From Chryseobacterium gregarium DSM 19109 (GTDB lineage: Bacteria > Bacteroidota > Bacteroidia > Flavobacteriales > Weeksellaceae), in assembly GCF_000430845.1 (NCBI RefSeq), contig NZ_AUMU01000003.1, positions 248,001 through 312,000 of the forward strand: a stretch of 64,000 bases of DNA, in the 5' to 3' direction. Under the pieces are notes generated by a model that saw only the letters and a list, made by a program, of their open reading frames with translations, was not told where the DNA came from and did no database searches. Of the stretch, positions 18,793 through 27,702 are shown piece by piece (position 1 is the stretch's first letter; each line of letters starts with the position of its first letter). The position numbers and the translations under genes were made by a program.

Positions 18793-18825
18793 AAGAGACT
18801 CCGGCCCTTCGGGCCGGAGTCTCTT
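18793..18825 (-). terminator. Strong GC-rich terminator hairpin
   Basis: A 15-bp perfect stem (AAGAGACTCCGGCCC with its complement) closed by a TTC loop. It lies 25 bp after the stop of the GAF-domain gene on the minus strand. Confidence 0.8.
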
Positions 18826-18850
18826 TAAATATCTTCAGGATTGAATGCAA

Positions 18851-19300
18851 TTATAAGATTTTTGAAACCTCGTTACACAGCCATTCCAGCAATTCGCGGT
18901 CTTCATCCGTAAAGGGATCAACCGTATGGGAATCAATATCGATCTGGCCGATATTCTGCCCGTCTTTAAAAATAGGAACTACAATTTCCGCTTTGGTATC
19001 GATGGAACAGCTCAGGTAATTGCTTTCTTCATTCACATCCGGAACCACAAATGTTTCATTGGAAACGGCAACCTGTCCGCAGATCCCTTTGCCGTAAGGG
19101 ATGATGGTATGGTCTGTGGGCGCGCCTACGTAAGGGCCCAGCTTCAATTCGTCTTTATCGCCGTTTTTGAAATAGAAGCCCGTCCAGTTGAAATAGGAAA
19201 TTTCCTGGTCTAACAGGTGGCATACTTTTTCAAGCTTTTCTTCGGTATTGTGTTTAGGACTTTCCAGGATAAACGAAAGCCTTTTTTTTAATTCTGACAT
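18851..19300 (-). CDS. GAF-domain protein, free methionine-(R)-sulfoxide reductase type
   Basis: A 149-aa single GAF domain: NWTGFYFKNGDKDELKLGPYVG, then IPYGKGICGQVAVSNETFVVPDV and SIDTKAEIVVPIFKDGQNIGQIDIDS. Cys74 (GICG) and Cys98 (LSCS) are 24 residues apart, as Cys94 and Cys118 are in E. coli fRMsr; the position of E. coli Cys84 is His here. fRMsr reduces free methionine-R-sulfoxide in the cytosol. It lies 12 bp after the conserved gene at 19313-20740 and is probably its operon partner. Confidence 0.85.
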   Translation of the reverse strand: MSELKKRLSFILESPKHNTEEKLEKVCHLLDQEISYFNWTGFYFKNGDKDELKLGPYVGAPTDHTIIPYGKGICGQVAVSNETFVVPDVNEESNYLSCSIDTKAEIVVPIFKDGQNIGQIDIDSHTVDPFTDEDRELLEWLCNEVSKIL

Positions 19301-19312
19301 TGTATGTTGTTT

Positions 19313-20740
19313 TTAAGAGAATTGTCTTAAGGAAAGCTCTTCTTTATAGCCGAACATTCCGCGTTCTTTGATCATTTCCGCAACGCCGTCCGGAACCTGG
19401 TTTTCCCAGCCTTTGATATTGCAGCTTATTTTTTTCAGAATATCTCTCGAATAAATTTCCAGAAATTCCGGATTGTAATTTTTGATATCTACGATACGGT
19501 CGTTGTGCTTGAAATATTTATATAATTCCTTCAGGTTTTCTTCTACTTTCAGGGTGGAAGAATCCAGCAGCTCATGCGTTTCAGGATCTTTATAAGGATA
19601 CAGGTACACCCTCATCCCGTTTCTGAAGAATTTACCGAATGCCTCCAGGATCCCACCCGACAGGTTTTTGTAGTATTTTTCATCAAAAACCATCAGCAGG
19701 TTGTTGACACCCATCGCAACGCCGATATTTCCATTGGTATAGGAAGCGAAATAATCAATCAGACGGTAATACTCCGAATAATTGGAAATGATCACGGTAT
19801 AGCCTAACCTCCCCAGGACATCTACCCGGTCCAGGAAATCCCGTTCGTCAATATCCCCGTCTGCCCGAAGGTTGGAGATGGTGATCTCAATCAGGATTTC
19901 CGTATCCTCCTGGGTACAGATGGCATCTTTCAGGAACATGTCCATGCCGTTTTTCAGCATGTCGATGTTCACTTTCGTTACCGGCCTGAAGCTTCCTCTT
20001 ACCGCAAAAATATTCTTTTTGTACAGAATATCCGCGGGAAGCATATTGTTGCCTTCGGAATTGAAAATTACGGCATCGGTCATTCCGTGCTTTACCAGCT
20101 GCAGGGACATCAGCCTGTTGTCCACATACTCAAAGCCTGGCCCGTTGAAATCGATCATGTCAATTTCAAGGTTGTCCTTGGCTACGTCATCATACAGGGA
20201 CTCAATCAGGTTTCTCGGATTATCATAATAATGGAATGCCCCGAAGATCAGGTTCACGCCAAGGTTCCCTAAGGTTTCCTGCTGTAAAGTCGCATCGTTT
20301 TCTTTGAATTTGACGTGGATGACAATTTCATTGTAGCCTTCGTTCTCTTTTACCTGAAAGCGGATGCCGACCCAGCCGTGGCCCTTTACCGTTTTATCAA
20401 AATTAATCGTAGTTACGGTATTGGCATAGGAAAAAAACTTTCTGTTCGGGTTGTTCTCCCTGGAAATCCGCTCTTCAATAAGGGATACTTCATAGCGAAG
20501 CATCTTACGAAGCCGGTTCTGGGTAACGTACCGGTTTTTTACTTCTTTTCCGTAGATCGCATCACTGAAATCCTTGTCATAGGCAGACATGGCCTTAGCG
20601 ATTGTACCCGAAGCTCCTCCTGCTCTAAAAAAGTGCCGCACAGTCTCCTGGCCTGCTCCAATTTCCGCGAAAGTACCATAAATAGTAGGATCTAGATTAA
20701 TTGTTAATGCTTTTTGTTTAGGAGTCAGTTTCTGATACAT
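19313..20740 (-). CDS. Conserved cytoplasmic protein of unknown function (often labelled TonB-dependent receptor)
   Basis: A 475-aa protein with no signal peptide, beginning MYQKLTPKQKALTINLDPTIYG and continuing FAEIGAGQETVRHFFRAGGASGTIAKAMSAYD. I remember this highly conserved sequence from many flavobacterial genomes, where it is sometimes named a TonB-dependent receptor or a nicotinate-nucleotide adenylyltransferase. The sequence supports neither: no beta-barrel, no plug, no HIGH-type motif. The middle part (DAVIFNSEGNNMLPADILYKKNIFAVRGSFRPVT) looks like an alpha/beta enzyme fold. A TAATTTTG box on the minus strand (20776-20769) may be its promoter. Confidence 0.75.
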   Translation of the reverse strand: MYQKLTPKQKALTINLDPTIYGTFAEIGAGQETVRHFFRAGGASGTIAKAMSAYDKDFSDAIYGKEVKNRYVTQNRLRKMLRYEVSLIEERISRENNPNRKFFSYANTVTTINFDKTVKGHGWVGIRFQVKENEGYNEIVIHVKFKENDATLQQETLGNLGVNLIFGAFHYYDNPRNLIESLYDDVAKDNLEIDMIDFNGPGFEYVDNRLMSLQLVKHGMTDAVIFNSEGNNMLPADILYKKNIFAVRGSFRPVTKVNIDMLKNGMDMFLKDAICTQEDTEILIEITISNLRADGDIDERDFLDRVDVLGRLGYTVIISNYSEYYRLIDYFASYTNGNIGVAMGVNNLLMVFDEKYYKNLSGGILEAFGKFFRNGMRVYLYPYKDPETHELLDSSTLKVEENLKELYKYFKHNDRIVDIKNYNPEFLEIYSRDILKKISCNIKGWENQVPDGVAEMIKERGMFGYKEELSLRQFS

Positions 20741-20796
20741 TAGGACATTAAATTTTTCGTAAATTTACCAAAATTAAACCAACCTGAAAAGAAAAA

Positions 20797-21564
20797 ATGA
20801 AGTTGAAATTTTTAGGAACGGGAACTTCCCAGGGTGTGCCGGTCATCGGCTGTACCTGCGAAGTCTGTACGTCAGAAAACCCCAAAGACAGCAGGCTGCG
20901 GTCTTCTGTGATGGTGACCACGGATGAGCACCGGAAAATACTGATCGACTGCGGCCCGGATTTCAGACAGCAGATGCTGACGAATCACGAAGATACGGTT
21001 GACCTTACCCTGCTTACCCATGAGCATAATGACCATGTCATCGGTCTCGATGATGTGCGTCCGCTGATTTTCAAGAGCGGGAAAGATATGCCGCTTTACT
21101 GTTATTCAAGGGTGGGAAATGAAGTCAGAAACCGCTTTCCCTATGCTTTTGCTGATGTAAGGTATCCCGGCGCCCCGGCTTTTGACCTGCATGAAATCGA
21201 AAATAAGCCGTTTACCGTTCTCAATACGGAAATTACGCCGGTTGAAGTGGTCCACTACAAAATAACGGCTTTCGGGTATAAATTTAAAAAGCTGGCCTAT
21301 ATTACCGATGCCGGTTTTATTTCCGATAAGGAAAAGGAAAAACTGAAAGATCTTGAGGTGCTGATTGTCAACTGCATCAGGAAATTTGATCCGCATCCTG
21401 CCCACTTTATCCTTCCCGATGTGATTGCACTGTTTGAAGAACTTAAACCCCAAAAAATGTTCCTGACCCACATCAGTCATCATCTGGGGCTGCATGAGGT
21501 TGAGGACAAACTGCTTCCGTCCGGAATGCACCTGGCCTACGATGGTCTGCAGATCAATTTTTAA
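20797..21564 (+). CDS. PhnP-like metallo-beta-lactamase-fold hydrolase
   Basis: A 255-aa MBL-fold enzyme: FLGTGTSQGVPVIGC at the N-terminus, the metal motif THEHNDH (His75, His77, Asp79, His80), AYITDAGFIS and the C-terminal LTHISHHLGLHE. The Cys-rich CTCEVCTS insert (Cys19, Cys21, Cys24) is shared with PhnP-type phosphodiesterases, which bind an extra zinc. PhnP cleaves cyclic phosphoribosyl phosphate in phosphonate use, but no phn genes are near, so the substrate here is open. Divergent from the gene at 19313-20740. Confidence 0.87.
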   Translation: MKLKFLGTGTSQGVPVIGCTCEVCTSENPKDSRLRSSVMVTTDEHRKILIDCGPDFRQQMLTNHEDTVDLTLLTHEHNDHVIGLDDVRPLIFKSGKDMPLYCYSRVGNEVRNRFPYAFADVRYPGAPAFDLHEIENKPFTVLNTEITPVEVVHYKITAFGYKFKKLAYITDAGFISDKEKEKLKDLEVLIVNCIRKFDPHPAHFILPDVIALFEELKPQKMFLTHISHHLGLHEVEDKLLPSGMHLAYDGLQINF

Positions 21565-21605
21565 AATTTTCTGCAAAAATATTTTTAAGTATTGATAAAA
21601 GTTTC

Positions 21606-21613
21606 TATATTTG
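21606..21613 (+). promoter_or_regulatory. Probable tRNA-Leu -7 box
   Basis: TATATTTG fits TAnnTTTG, 28 bp before the tRNA. The TTG upstream is at a shorter distance than usual. Confidence 0.5.
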
Positions 21614-21641
21614 CACACCAATTAAAAGCATGGTAACACCG

Positions 21642-21721
21642 GCCCAGGTGGCGGAATTGGTAGACGCGCTGGTCTCAAACACCAGTTCTTAGGAGTACCG
21701 GTTCGATCCCGGTCCTGGGTA
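21642..21721 (+). tRNA. tRNA-Leu (anticodon CAA)
   Basis: Cloverleaf with acceptor GCCCAGG paired to CCTGGGT (terminal G-U pair), anticodon stem CTGGT/ACCAG with loop CTCAAAC, giving anticodon CAA, a shortish variable arm, and T arm CCGG(T)-TTCGATC-CCGG. Discriminator A; CCA is not encoded. Reads Leu codon UUG. Confidence 0.93.
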
Positions 21722-21724
21722 CAG

Positions 21725-21758
21725 AAACCCTCTGAAATCATTTGATTTCAGAGGGTTT
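21725..21758 (+). terminator. tRNA-Leu terminator
   Basis: AAACCCTCTGAAAT and ATTTCAGAGGGTTT form a 14-bp stem, followed by TATTTTT, directly after the tRNA. Confidence 0.88.
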
Positions 21759-21865
21759 TATTTTTCAGGATGTTAAATTTAAAAGGATATATATTATTTA
21801 AACTTAATCTGTATGGGGTTTGAACATTATTTTGATAAAAATGCATTTAGAAAATTAAAAAACTA

Positions 21866-22267
21866 ATGGATAAATTAATAATACTAAAAACAAGTTGGGG
21901 TATTGCTATATTTTATGAAATAAAAGAATTGTTAGATTTAAACAAAGATTCTACTAGTACATATGAAATATTCCCATCAGTATATTTGAATTTAAATGAC
22001 AATCCAATTGATAATGTTTCTTTAGAGTATTTGAAAGCAGGAGTAATTAGCATTATTAAATATATAAAAACGTTTCCAATTATTTTTTCTGTAGAGAAAT
22101 TAGAATATAATATTTGTGATTATCAACCTGAAGGGATGTATTATATGTTTAGAAAATGGTTTTTTGCGAATCATAAGATGGAAGTTCCATCTATAAATGT
22201 TTATTATGACAAAGAAGCAAACAGATATATCTTCCCCGATTTAAAAGATGAGTTGAATACAAAATAA
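21866..22267 (+). CDS. Small AT-rich protein of unknown function, possible immunity protein
   Basis: A 133-aa protein without signal peptide or membrane segment: MDKLIILKTSWGIAIFYEIKELLDL, then KYIKTFPIIFSVEKLEYNIC and a C-terminal NVYYDKEANRYIFPDLKDEL. I recognise no family. Its base composition is much more AT-rich than the housekeeping genes to the left. It lies just before a decayed Rhs-family C-terminal fragment, so it may be an orphan immunity gene of a polymorphic-toxin locus. That is inference from context only. Confidence 0.6.
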   Translation: MDKLIILKTSWGIAIFYEIKELLDLNKDSTSTYEIFPSVYLNLNDNPIDNVSLEYLKAGVISIIKYIKTFPIIFSVEKLEYNICDYQPEGMYYMFRKWFFANHKMEVPSINVYYDKEANRYIFPDLKDELNTK

Positions 22268-22321
22268 GATGCTTTTATTTTAAACTTCTTTGAAATAATG
22301 GATTCTAAAACCTACTAGATT

Positions 22322-22550
22322 CATCCTGACCACCTGGGAAGCTCATCGGTACTACCAACAGCAGATCCAAAGTGACCAACTGTACGAATATATGCCTTTC
22401 GAGGAATCTTTAATGGAATTATCAAACAAAGAATATAATAATCCGTATAAATACAATGGTAAAGAACTGGATTCCCATACCGGTCTTTATTATTATGGGG
22501 CCAGGTATTATGACCCTCAAAATATGTCCGCCCTTTCCCCTTGTGTCTAA
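22322..22550 (+). pseudogene. Rhs/YD-repeat protein C-terminal core remnant
   Basis: Two adjoining frames carry the Rhs core end. HPDHLGSSSVL (from 22322) is the 'DHLGS' motif, and after a frame change EYMPFEESLMEL, NPYKYNGKELDSHTGLYYYGARYYDP (from 22386) is the hallmark hyperconserved region just before a variable toxin tip. A stop follows 8 residues later, so no toxin domain remains. It is a leftover of a polymorphic toxin gene. Confidence 0.85.
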
Positions 22551-22638
22551 ACATAATTATTTTTAGTGAAATCTTACGAATGCGTGCAGGGAATTATACA
22601 CAGCTTCCTAAAATGAGTGAGGCCAGATATGGTTATTT

Positions 22639-23319
22639 TTAAATATTTGCTATAAGGGTAAGACGGTCCAAATCTATTAATTCAATATTTCTTCCTTTCA
22701 TAACAATAAGATGATCTTCCTTGAAATCATGAAGAATGCGGGCTAACGTCTCAGTAACAGTTCCAACCATATTGGCAAGATCTGCTCGGGATAATGTAAT
22801 AAAAATTTTATCCTCTACAATATTTGATTTATATTTTTTATGCAGAATCAATAAGCTGAGTGCCACACGTTCCCTGACCATTCTTTGCGATAGAACGGCC
22901 ATAAGGTTAACCATTACATTAAATTCATGACTAAGGCTTTTGAGAAGAAATTTTGAAAAAAAGTCTGACTGCTTAAGAATGTCCAGAAAGTTTTCTTTTG
23001 AAATAAAAGCAATAGCAGAATTTTCTATCGCTTTTGTGGTACCTCCATAGGACTCATTACTTAATATGGCTGAATATCCAAAAAATTCACCTTCGTTATA
23101 AATATAAATAATCTGCTCTCTTCCATCATTGTCAACCTTATACTTTTTTACCTTCCCATTTTTTAAAAAAAATATGCCGTTAGGAATGGTTCCCTCAGTA
23201 AATACAGCTTCATTTTTACGGTAATTTTTAATCTGCATAACCTTTTCAAGGGTCTCTTTATCATATTGGGGAAGATCCTCAAAAAGATATTGATTATTAA
23301 AAATAAACTTTGAAATCAT
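22639..23319 (-). CDS. Crp/Fnr-family transcriptional regulator
   Basis: A 226-aa regulator. The N-terminal cyclic-nucleotide-binding-like barrel contains FTEGTIPNGIFFLKNGKVKKYKVDNDGREQIIYIYNEGEFFGY, and the C-terminal winged helix contains ITLSRADLANMVGTVTETLARILHDF with the recognition helix TVTETLARIL. No Fnr-type cysteine cluster is visible and the cAMP-contact residues are not clear, so the effector is unknown. A TAAATTTG box on the minus strand (23374-23367) may drive it. It is divergent from the pckA remnant. Confidence 0.88.
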   Translation of the reverse strand: MISKFIFNNQYLFEDLPQYDKETLEKVMQIKNYRKNEAVFTEGTIPNGIFFLKNGKVKKYKVDNDGREQIIYIYNEGEFFGYSAILSNESYGGTTKAIENSAIAFISKENFLDILKQSDFFSKFLLKSLSHEFNVMVNLMAVLSQRMVRERVALSLLILHKKYKSNIVEDKIFITLSRADLANMVGTVTETLARILHDFKEDHLIVMKGRNIELIDLDRLTLIANI

Positions 23320-23366
23320 GGTTTACGAAGCTACACATTTTATAGTAATATAAAATTGACTTAAAT

Positions 23367-23374
23367 CAAATTTA
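23367..23374 (-). promoter_or_regulatory. Probable -7 box of the Crp/Fnr gene
   Basis: CAAATTTA on the plus strand reads TAAATTTG on the minus strand, fitting TAnnTTTG, 47 bp before the start codon. Confidence 0.45.
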
Positions 23375-23413
23375 TTAAAGACATGCGTCATTTTTACTTT
23401 CTCTTAAGACTCC

Positions 23414-23421
23414 TACTTTTG
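23414..23421 (+). promoter_or_regulatory. Relic -7 box ahead of the pckA remnant
   Basis: TACTTTTG fits TAnnTTTG, 26 bp before the remnant's ATG. Confidence 0.35.
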
Positions 23422-23447
23422 TGAGCATAACAAATCTGTATTAATTC

Positions 23448-23800
23448 ATGGAGTATTTAAAATCTCTAGAAAATATTGGGATTGTACCAAGTGAAGAAGT
23501 TTATTGGAATTTATCCATACAACAAATGATATTCGAGACACTGAAAAACAGTCAGGAACTATTACAGATTCAGGAGCTTTGGCTTGTGATACCTGTGAAT
23601 TTAAGGGATATTCTGCTAAGAATAAGCATATCGTAATGGATGAAACAACTAATGCTGTCGAGTTCAAATTAATTCCTGAAATACATAATACTCACCACCA
23701 TAACTTTACGATTATTGATTTGACCAGGAAAATAATCCTTATTGGAGGGAGTGGGTATACCTGAGAAATTAAGATAGGGATTTTAAAGATTGATATAAAA
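23448..23800 (+). pseudogene. pckA: Decayed ATP-type PEP carboxykinase (N-terminal remnant)
   Basis: Frame 1 reads MEYLKSLENIGIVPSEEVYWNLS, like the 'V-x-W-N-L-S' start of ATP-dependent PEP carboxykinase. After a one-base shift near 23541-23560 it continues TITDSGALACDTCEFKGYSAKNKHIVMDETT, matching the family '[24 protein letters not shown]' region with key residues already changed. Then about 100 residues are missing and it resumes with NFTIIDLTRKIILIGGSGYT, a stop at 23761, and EIKIGI. The kinase-like P-loop half is absent. An intact copy probably exists elsewhere in the genome. Confidence 0.78.
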
Positions 23801-23871
23801 CCCTCCCTATTATTTTGTGACCAATCATACACATCAACTATCTAAAAAACTCAAAATTAAATATTGTTTTC

Positions 23872-24330
23872 ATGCTGGTAACCAATAAAAAAAATATCGT
23901 TAGAAAAATGAATTTTCTTATATTGATTCTTACATTGATTTTTTTCTCAACAGTTGTAGGTTTTGTTCTTAAATCTGTAATAAAATATAATTTGAGATTA
24001 CCATTGTTGGTATTAGGAATCATATTAATCATTACCATTTTAAATTGGATTAAAAATTTAAGGATATTTCTGTTTGAAACTATAGGATCTACCGTCAGTA
24101 TCAAATACCATCATCCATTTAAAAGAGGCATTGTATTTCCTTATCTTGAATTTCCGATTACTAATATTAGAAAGTTTAAAATAGAAAAAAAATATTTAAA
24201 ATCCGACCTCATGAAAATTGATATTTATATTGAAGAGAAAATCAGAATTGTAAAATTTAAGCTGAAAATTTCAAGCCTCAGCCATAATGCCTATCAGGAA
24301 ATAGAAGATTTATTAAGATCAAAATATTAA
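23872..24330 (+). CDS. Small two-helix membrane protein of unknown function
   Basis: A 152-aa protein, very AT-rich. Two membrane helices at about residues 15-33 (LILILTLIFFSTVVGFVL) and 43-59 (LPLLVLGIILIITIL), then a cytoplasmic beta-rich tail (FPITNIRKFKIEKKYLKSD, KFKLKISSLSHNAYQEIEDLL). The layout resembles bacterial PH-domain membrane proteins, but I cannot confirm it. The start could also be the ATG at 23908 (MNFLIL). Unknown role. Confidence 0.6.
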   Translation: MLVTNKKNIVRKMNFLILILTLIFFSTVVGFVLKSVIKYNLRLPLLVLGIILIITILNWIKNLRIFLFETIGSTVSIKYHHPFKRGIVFPYLEFPITNIRKFKIEKKYLKSDLMKIDIYIEEKIRIVKFKLKISSLSHNAYQEIEDLLRSKY

Positions 24331-24637
24331 ATACAAAAGTCTATAGAGAGAAAACTTCAATTTTATTATCACCTCGTAAAGCTTTACCATAAATACTAAT
24401 AATCAGAACAAAATTAAAACTATAAATATGAAATATTTAAAATATAAATTTTCTGTGTTTATAAAATTTCTCAAAGAAAACATTTTTATCAACAAAGAAA
24501 TTTGATTATTATATTCTCGTTTGTGGCTGGTCCTGTAATCTTCCGATCTTTAGGCATACTTAAAAGTAGAGGTTTTTTTGAGAAATAATTAATTTTAAAC
24601 GAATAAAAATTATTGTTTTAACTTATCAGCCTACATT
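24331..24637. other. Intergenic, AT-rich; nothing recognised
   Basis: About 300 bp between convergent genes. It carries a 25-codon open frame (from 24428) without any recognisable feature. Confidence 0.45.
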
Positions 24638-26464
24638 TTATTCAGCAGATAAATAAGAAATTGACGCAGTTGTATTTTTACAAAATATGATCCCGTCAAA
24701 GGTCTTGCTTAATACCCCATCATATTTATAATCATCACCGTCTCCCGACTGTATATAAGTAATATCCAGTTGTTTCATTGCTACATTAAGCCATGATGCA
24801 TTTTTTTGCTGTAAAGCCGGCGTATTTAACGGAAGAAAATATAAGCTGCTTTTTGCTTTTTCCAATACATAGGAGTAAGTACCGCGGTACGCTTTTTCAA
24901 AAGGAAAGGATTTCCAGACTTTTTGTGTATAATCCTGGGCAGCGGTGTAACTGCCCCAAGCAGAGGTAAAGGCAATAGGAACATAGGATTCTTTAAAATA
25001 GTCTTTAAGCCATGCCCCCATCGTTTTGGAATGATCACTCGTCAGATTTGAAATATGCGCATTGTGTGCCCACACCAATATTTTGTCATCAGGATGATGC
25101 TGTGAATAAAATTGGATATTGTCAGACATATACTGATCTCTGGTATCGGGAGCCTGATTGTAGAATCTGGTATCCAGCCACTGCAGGCAGACTCTCAGAT
25201 AGGTCTGTAATTGAAAATGCTGTTCAGTGCCCATATTGTGGTTCTGTACACTGACCATTGACTGCAGACCGGTTATGGCAGATTTTACATCATCTGCTAA
25301 TTTTTTTATAGCTTCCGGATTATTTTCAGGATTATTTTTAGCGATAAGGGTATCCAGCTTCTGATTAATTTTTTGGATCTGATCTACCGATGCAGGATGA
25401 TACTGCCGCAAAACCGTTTCTATCATTTCGCGTGAAGAGCGCATCCTGATATCTTCCATATCTACACCGATAAGTTTTACTTTTTTTGGATGGTTCAGAT
25501 TATATTGGTAAATCCAGGTGAATAAATCATTCATTTCAGAAGTTTTCCATACCTTATAAAACGGCATCGCCAGAAGGTTTTCTTTAATGGACGGAGTCCG
25601 GGTATTCAATACCTCATTCATCCGGTCACAGGTCGGGATTACTTCTTCCAGTGCAATGGTGTTAAATCCTTTTTGAGTAACTAGATATTCCAGTAACCTC
25701 AGTTTAAACTGCAAAGCTTCATGGGTACCATGGGTGGGCTCTCCGATACCCACTACTTTCGCATCCGCGCACAGCTTGCCGATGGCTGCCATATCGCCAT
25801 GCTTCGGCTGAATACTGACTGAGGCCAATGGGTAGATATGCCTGTTTAACCAGGTTATATTTTTGGCATCAGGCTCCTGATAGAGACTTGGCGGTTCACT
25901 GATTACCGCTCCATCCACTTTTACGGTGATGTTATCTGCCCAGGCCAGGGCCGGTTTATTAAAGGTCAGTCCATAATAAAAGCCGGCCCAGGATTCTTTG
26001 GCATCGAGCGTGTATTTTAATGTGACAAGCTGCCATTGATTTAATAATGATTTTTCCGTTTTAGCAAAACTTGTCAGAATTTTTTTTCCCCTTAAGCTCT
26101 GAATAAAAATCCCCAAAGCCTCATCTGAGGCATGCGCAAGTTTAATATATGCACTGATCTCAATCATGCGGATGCGTTTTGACGAAGTAAGCCCGTAACC
26201 ATTATAGACAATGGCGCCGGATGCTTCGGGAGTACCGTCAGCCTTAAACTGCAATGCATATTTCCCTTTGTATACATGACTGGAATCCAGCTGAATACCA
26301 TAATCAGGCGATTCAATCGCGCTTGCCCATCCCCGGGAAATGCTTTTTTTACTTGTAAGTTCAAAACTGCCGTTGACCGTTTCCTGAACATCATTTTGCT
26401 GGGCGTAGCTGTTACTTTTAAATACGGTCAGAATAAATAGAAGAGTACATAAGAAGTTTCTCAT
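24638..26464 (-). CDS. Exported erythromycin-esterase-family protein with N-terminal beta-sandwich
   Basis: A 608-aa protein with signal peptide (ending NSYAQ). Residues 25-190 form a carbohydrate-binding-module-like beta-sandwich (NGSFELTSKKSISRGWAS, YKGKYALQFKADGT). From about 235 comes the erythromycin esterase domain with IGEPTHGTHEA (His245, His248), ALEEVIPTCDRMNE and ILVWAHNAHIS. EreA/EreB-type enzymes hydrolyse the macrolide ring, but most exported Bacteroidota members have unknown substrates. Divergent from the LytS-type kinase gene 179 bp away, which may control it. Confidence 0.85.
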   Translation of the reverse strand: MRNFLCTLLFILTVFKSNSYAQQNDVQETVNGSFELTSKKSISRGWASAIESPDYGIQLDSSHVYKGKYALQFKADGTPEASGAIVYNGYGLTSSKRIRMIEISAYIKLAHASDEALGIFIQSLRGKKILTSFAKTEKSLLNQWQLVTLKYTLDAKESWAGFYYGLTFNKPALAWADNITVKVDGAVISEPPSLYQEPDAKNITWLNRHIYPLASVSIQPKHGDMAAIGKLCADAKVVGIGEPTHGTHEALQFKLRLLEYLVTQKGFNTIALEEVIPTCDRMNEVLNTRTPSIKENLLAMPFYKVWKTSEMNDLFTWIYQYNLNHPKKVKLIGVDMEDIRMRSSREMIETVLRQYHPASVDQIQKINQKLDTLIAKNNPENNPEAIKKLADDVKSAITGLQSMVSVQNHNMGTEQHFQLQTYLRVCLQWLDTRFYNQAPDTRDQYMSDNIQFYSQHHPDDKILVWAHNAHISNLTSDHSKTMGAWLKDYFKESYVPIAFTSAWGSYTAAQDYTQKVWKSFPFEKAYRGTYSYVLEKAKSSLYFLPLNTPALQQKNASWLNVAMKQLDITYIQSGDGDDYKYDGVLSKTFDGIIFCKNTTASISYLSAE

Positions 26465-26605
26465 TCGGTAATTTTTTGTTTATTTGATGGCAAAGGTAAA
26501 TTTCATATTGAACGCTGTTTAAGTTTTTCGACAGACGGTCCGCTTTGCTCGGTTAATTGAATGACTGATGTTTTTAATCGGGTATACAATACGATTCGTC
26601 GAAAA

Positions 26606-26639
26606 TTGCATGAACATAAGCCTGTTTTCTCTAAATTAG
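26606..26639 (+). promoter_or_regulatory. Possible promoter of the two-component genes
   Basis: TTG (26606-26608), 23-bp spacer, TAAATTAG (26632-26639), one mismatch to TAnnTTTG. It lies only 5 bp ahead of the GTG start, so transcription would be nearly leaderless. Confidence 0.35.
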
Positions 26640-26643
26640 CACC

Positions 26644-27702
26644 GTGCTGAAAATTCCAAAATTTACGTTCCCTGTGGTGTTTGAATGGTTGATATGGCTG
26701 TTTTATGTCGGAATATATAAGTATTCCTATTTTATAGAACAGTCGGGCCTGCCAAAGATCCCCAATACAAATTTCCCTTACCCGGAGATCGGGGCTTACA
26801 GCTTTGCCGTTACGTTATATCTTATTCCCTATTATCGCTGGGCGGTACCCAAAATGCTTGAATACAGGCGGTACGGCTTACTTCTGATTTCTAGCGCTTT
26901 GCTGCTGTTGTTTTTCAGCATTTTTAACAATGCAGTTATCGCCCGGCTGTTTATGGGTTTTACTCAGGATCCCCTGCATCATTATTTCGATCTGCATTAT
27001 CAGGCGAGGTATGTAGATTTCAATGTACTGCTCACTGATTTCCTGGCTTTTTCATGTCTTGCTTTTGCGCGTTATTCCTATCATAAAGAATTAACCAACC
27101 GCCTGATAGAAACCGATCATTTAAACCTGCAGATCAGCATGCTCAAGTCACAGCTTCATCCTCATTTCCTGTTTAATACATTGAACGGCTTATATGGAAT
27201 CAGCCTGACCCACTCCGAAGACACTCCCCGTTATATTTTAATTTTGTCGCAAATGATGCAGTATATTTTATATGACTGTGATCAGGATTATGTAGAGATC
27301 AGTGAAGAAATTGATTTTATCAAAGGGTATTTCGAACTGGAACAGAAGAAATTTCCGGCAGCCCGTATTAGTTTTAAAGTTAACGGGATATCCAATAATA
27401 TCAGGATCCCTCCGTTATTATTTTTACCGCTCATAGAAAACAGCTTTAAACACGGCCGGCATAAACTTACAGATCATGCCGAAGTCAGCGCAAGACTGAC
27501 CGTGTATGATAATCATCTCGAATTCATCATATCCAATGATGTCCTGCCGCAGATGGTACTGGTAAATGAAGATAAGAAAGGCGGAATAGGCCTGGCAAAC
27601 CTTCATAAGCGTTTACATCTTTATTATAGCGGCTACCGTCACAAGATGACGGTTTTACATAATGAGCATACCTATTCCACCACTTTAATAGTAAAGCATT
27701 GA
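26644..27702 (+). CDS. LytS/YpdA-type sensor histidine kinase
   Basis: A 352-aa kinase with four predicted membrane helices in the first ~145 residues, then a His_kinase domain with SQLHPHFLFNTLNGL (likely phospho-His174), and an ATPase part with LPLIENSFKHG and GIGLANLHKRL. Starts with GTG; the upstream sequence is not coding. Its stop overlaps the response-regulator start by 4 bp (ATGA), so they are translationally coupled. It phosphorylates the LytTR partner. The signal is unknown. Confidence 0.9.
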   Translation: MLKIPKFTFPVVFEWLIWLFYVGIYKYSYFIEQSGLPKIPNTNFPYPEIGAYSFAVTLYLIPYYRWAVPKMLEYRRYGLLLISSALLLLFFSIFNNAVIARLFMGFTQDPLHHYFDLHYQARYVDFNVLLTDFLAFSCLAFARYSYHKELTNRLIETDHLNLQISMLKSQLHPHFLFNTLNGLYGISLTHSEDTPRYILILSQMMQYILYDCDQDYVEISEEIDFIKGYFELEQKKFPAARISFKVNGISNNIRIPPLLFLPLIENSFKHGRHKLTDHAEVSARLTVYDNHLEFIISNDVLPQMVLVNEDKKGGIGLANLHKRLHLYYSGYRHKMTVLHNEHTYSTTLIVKH

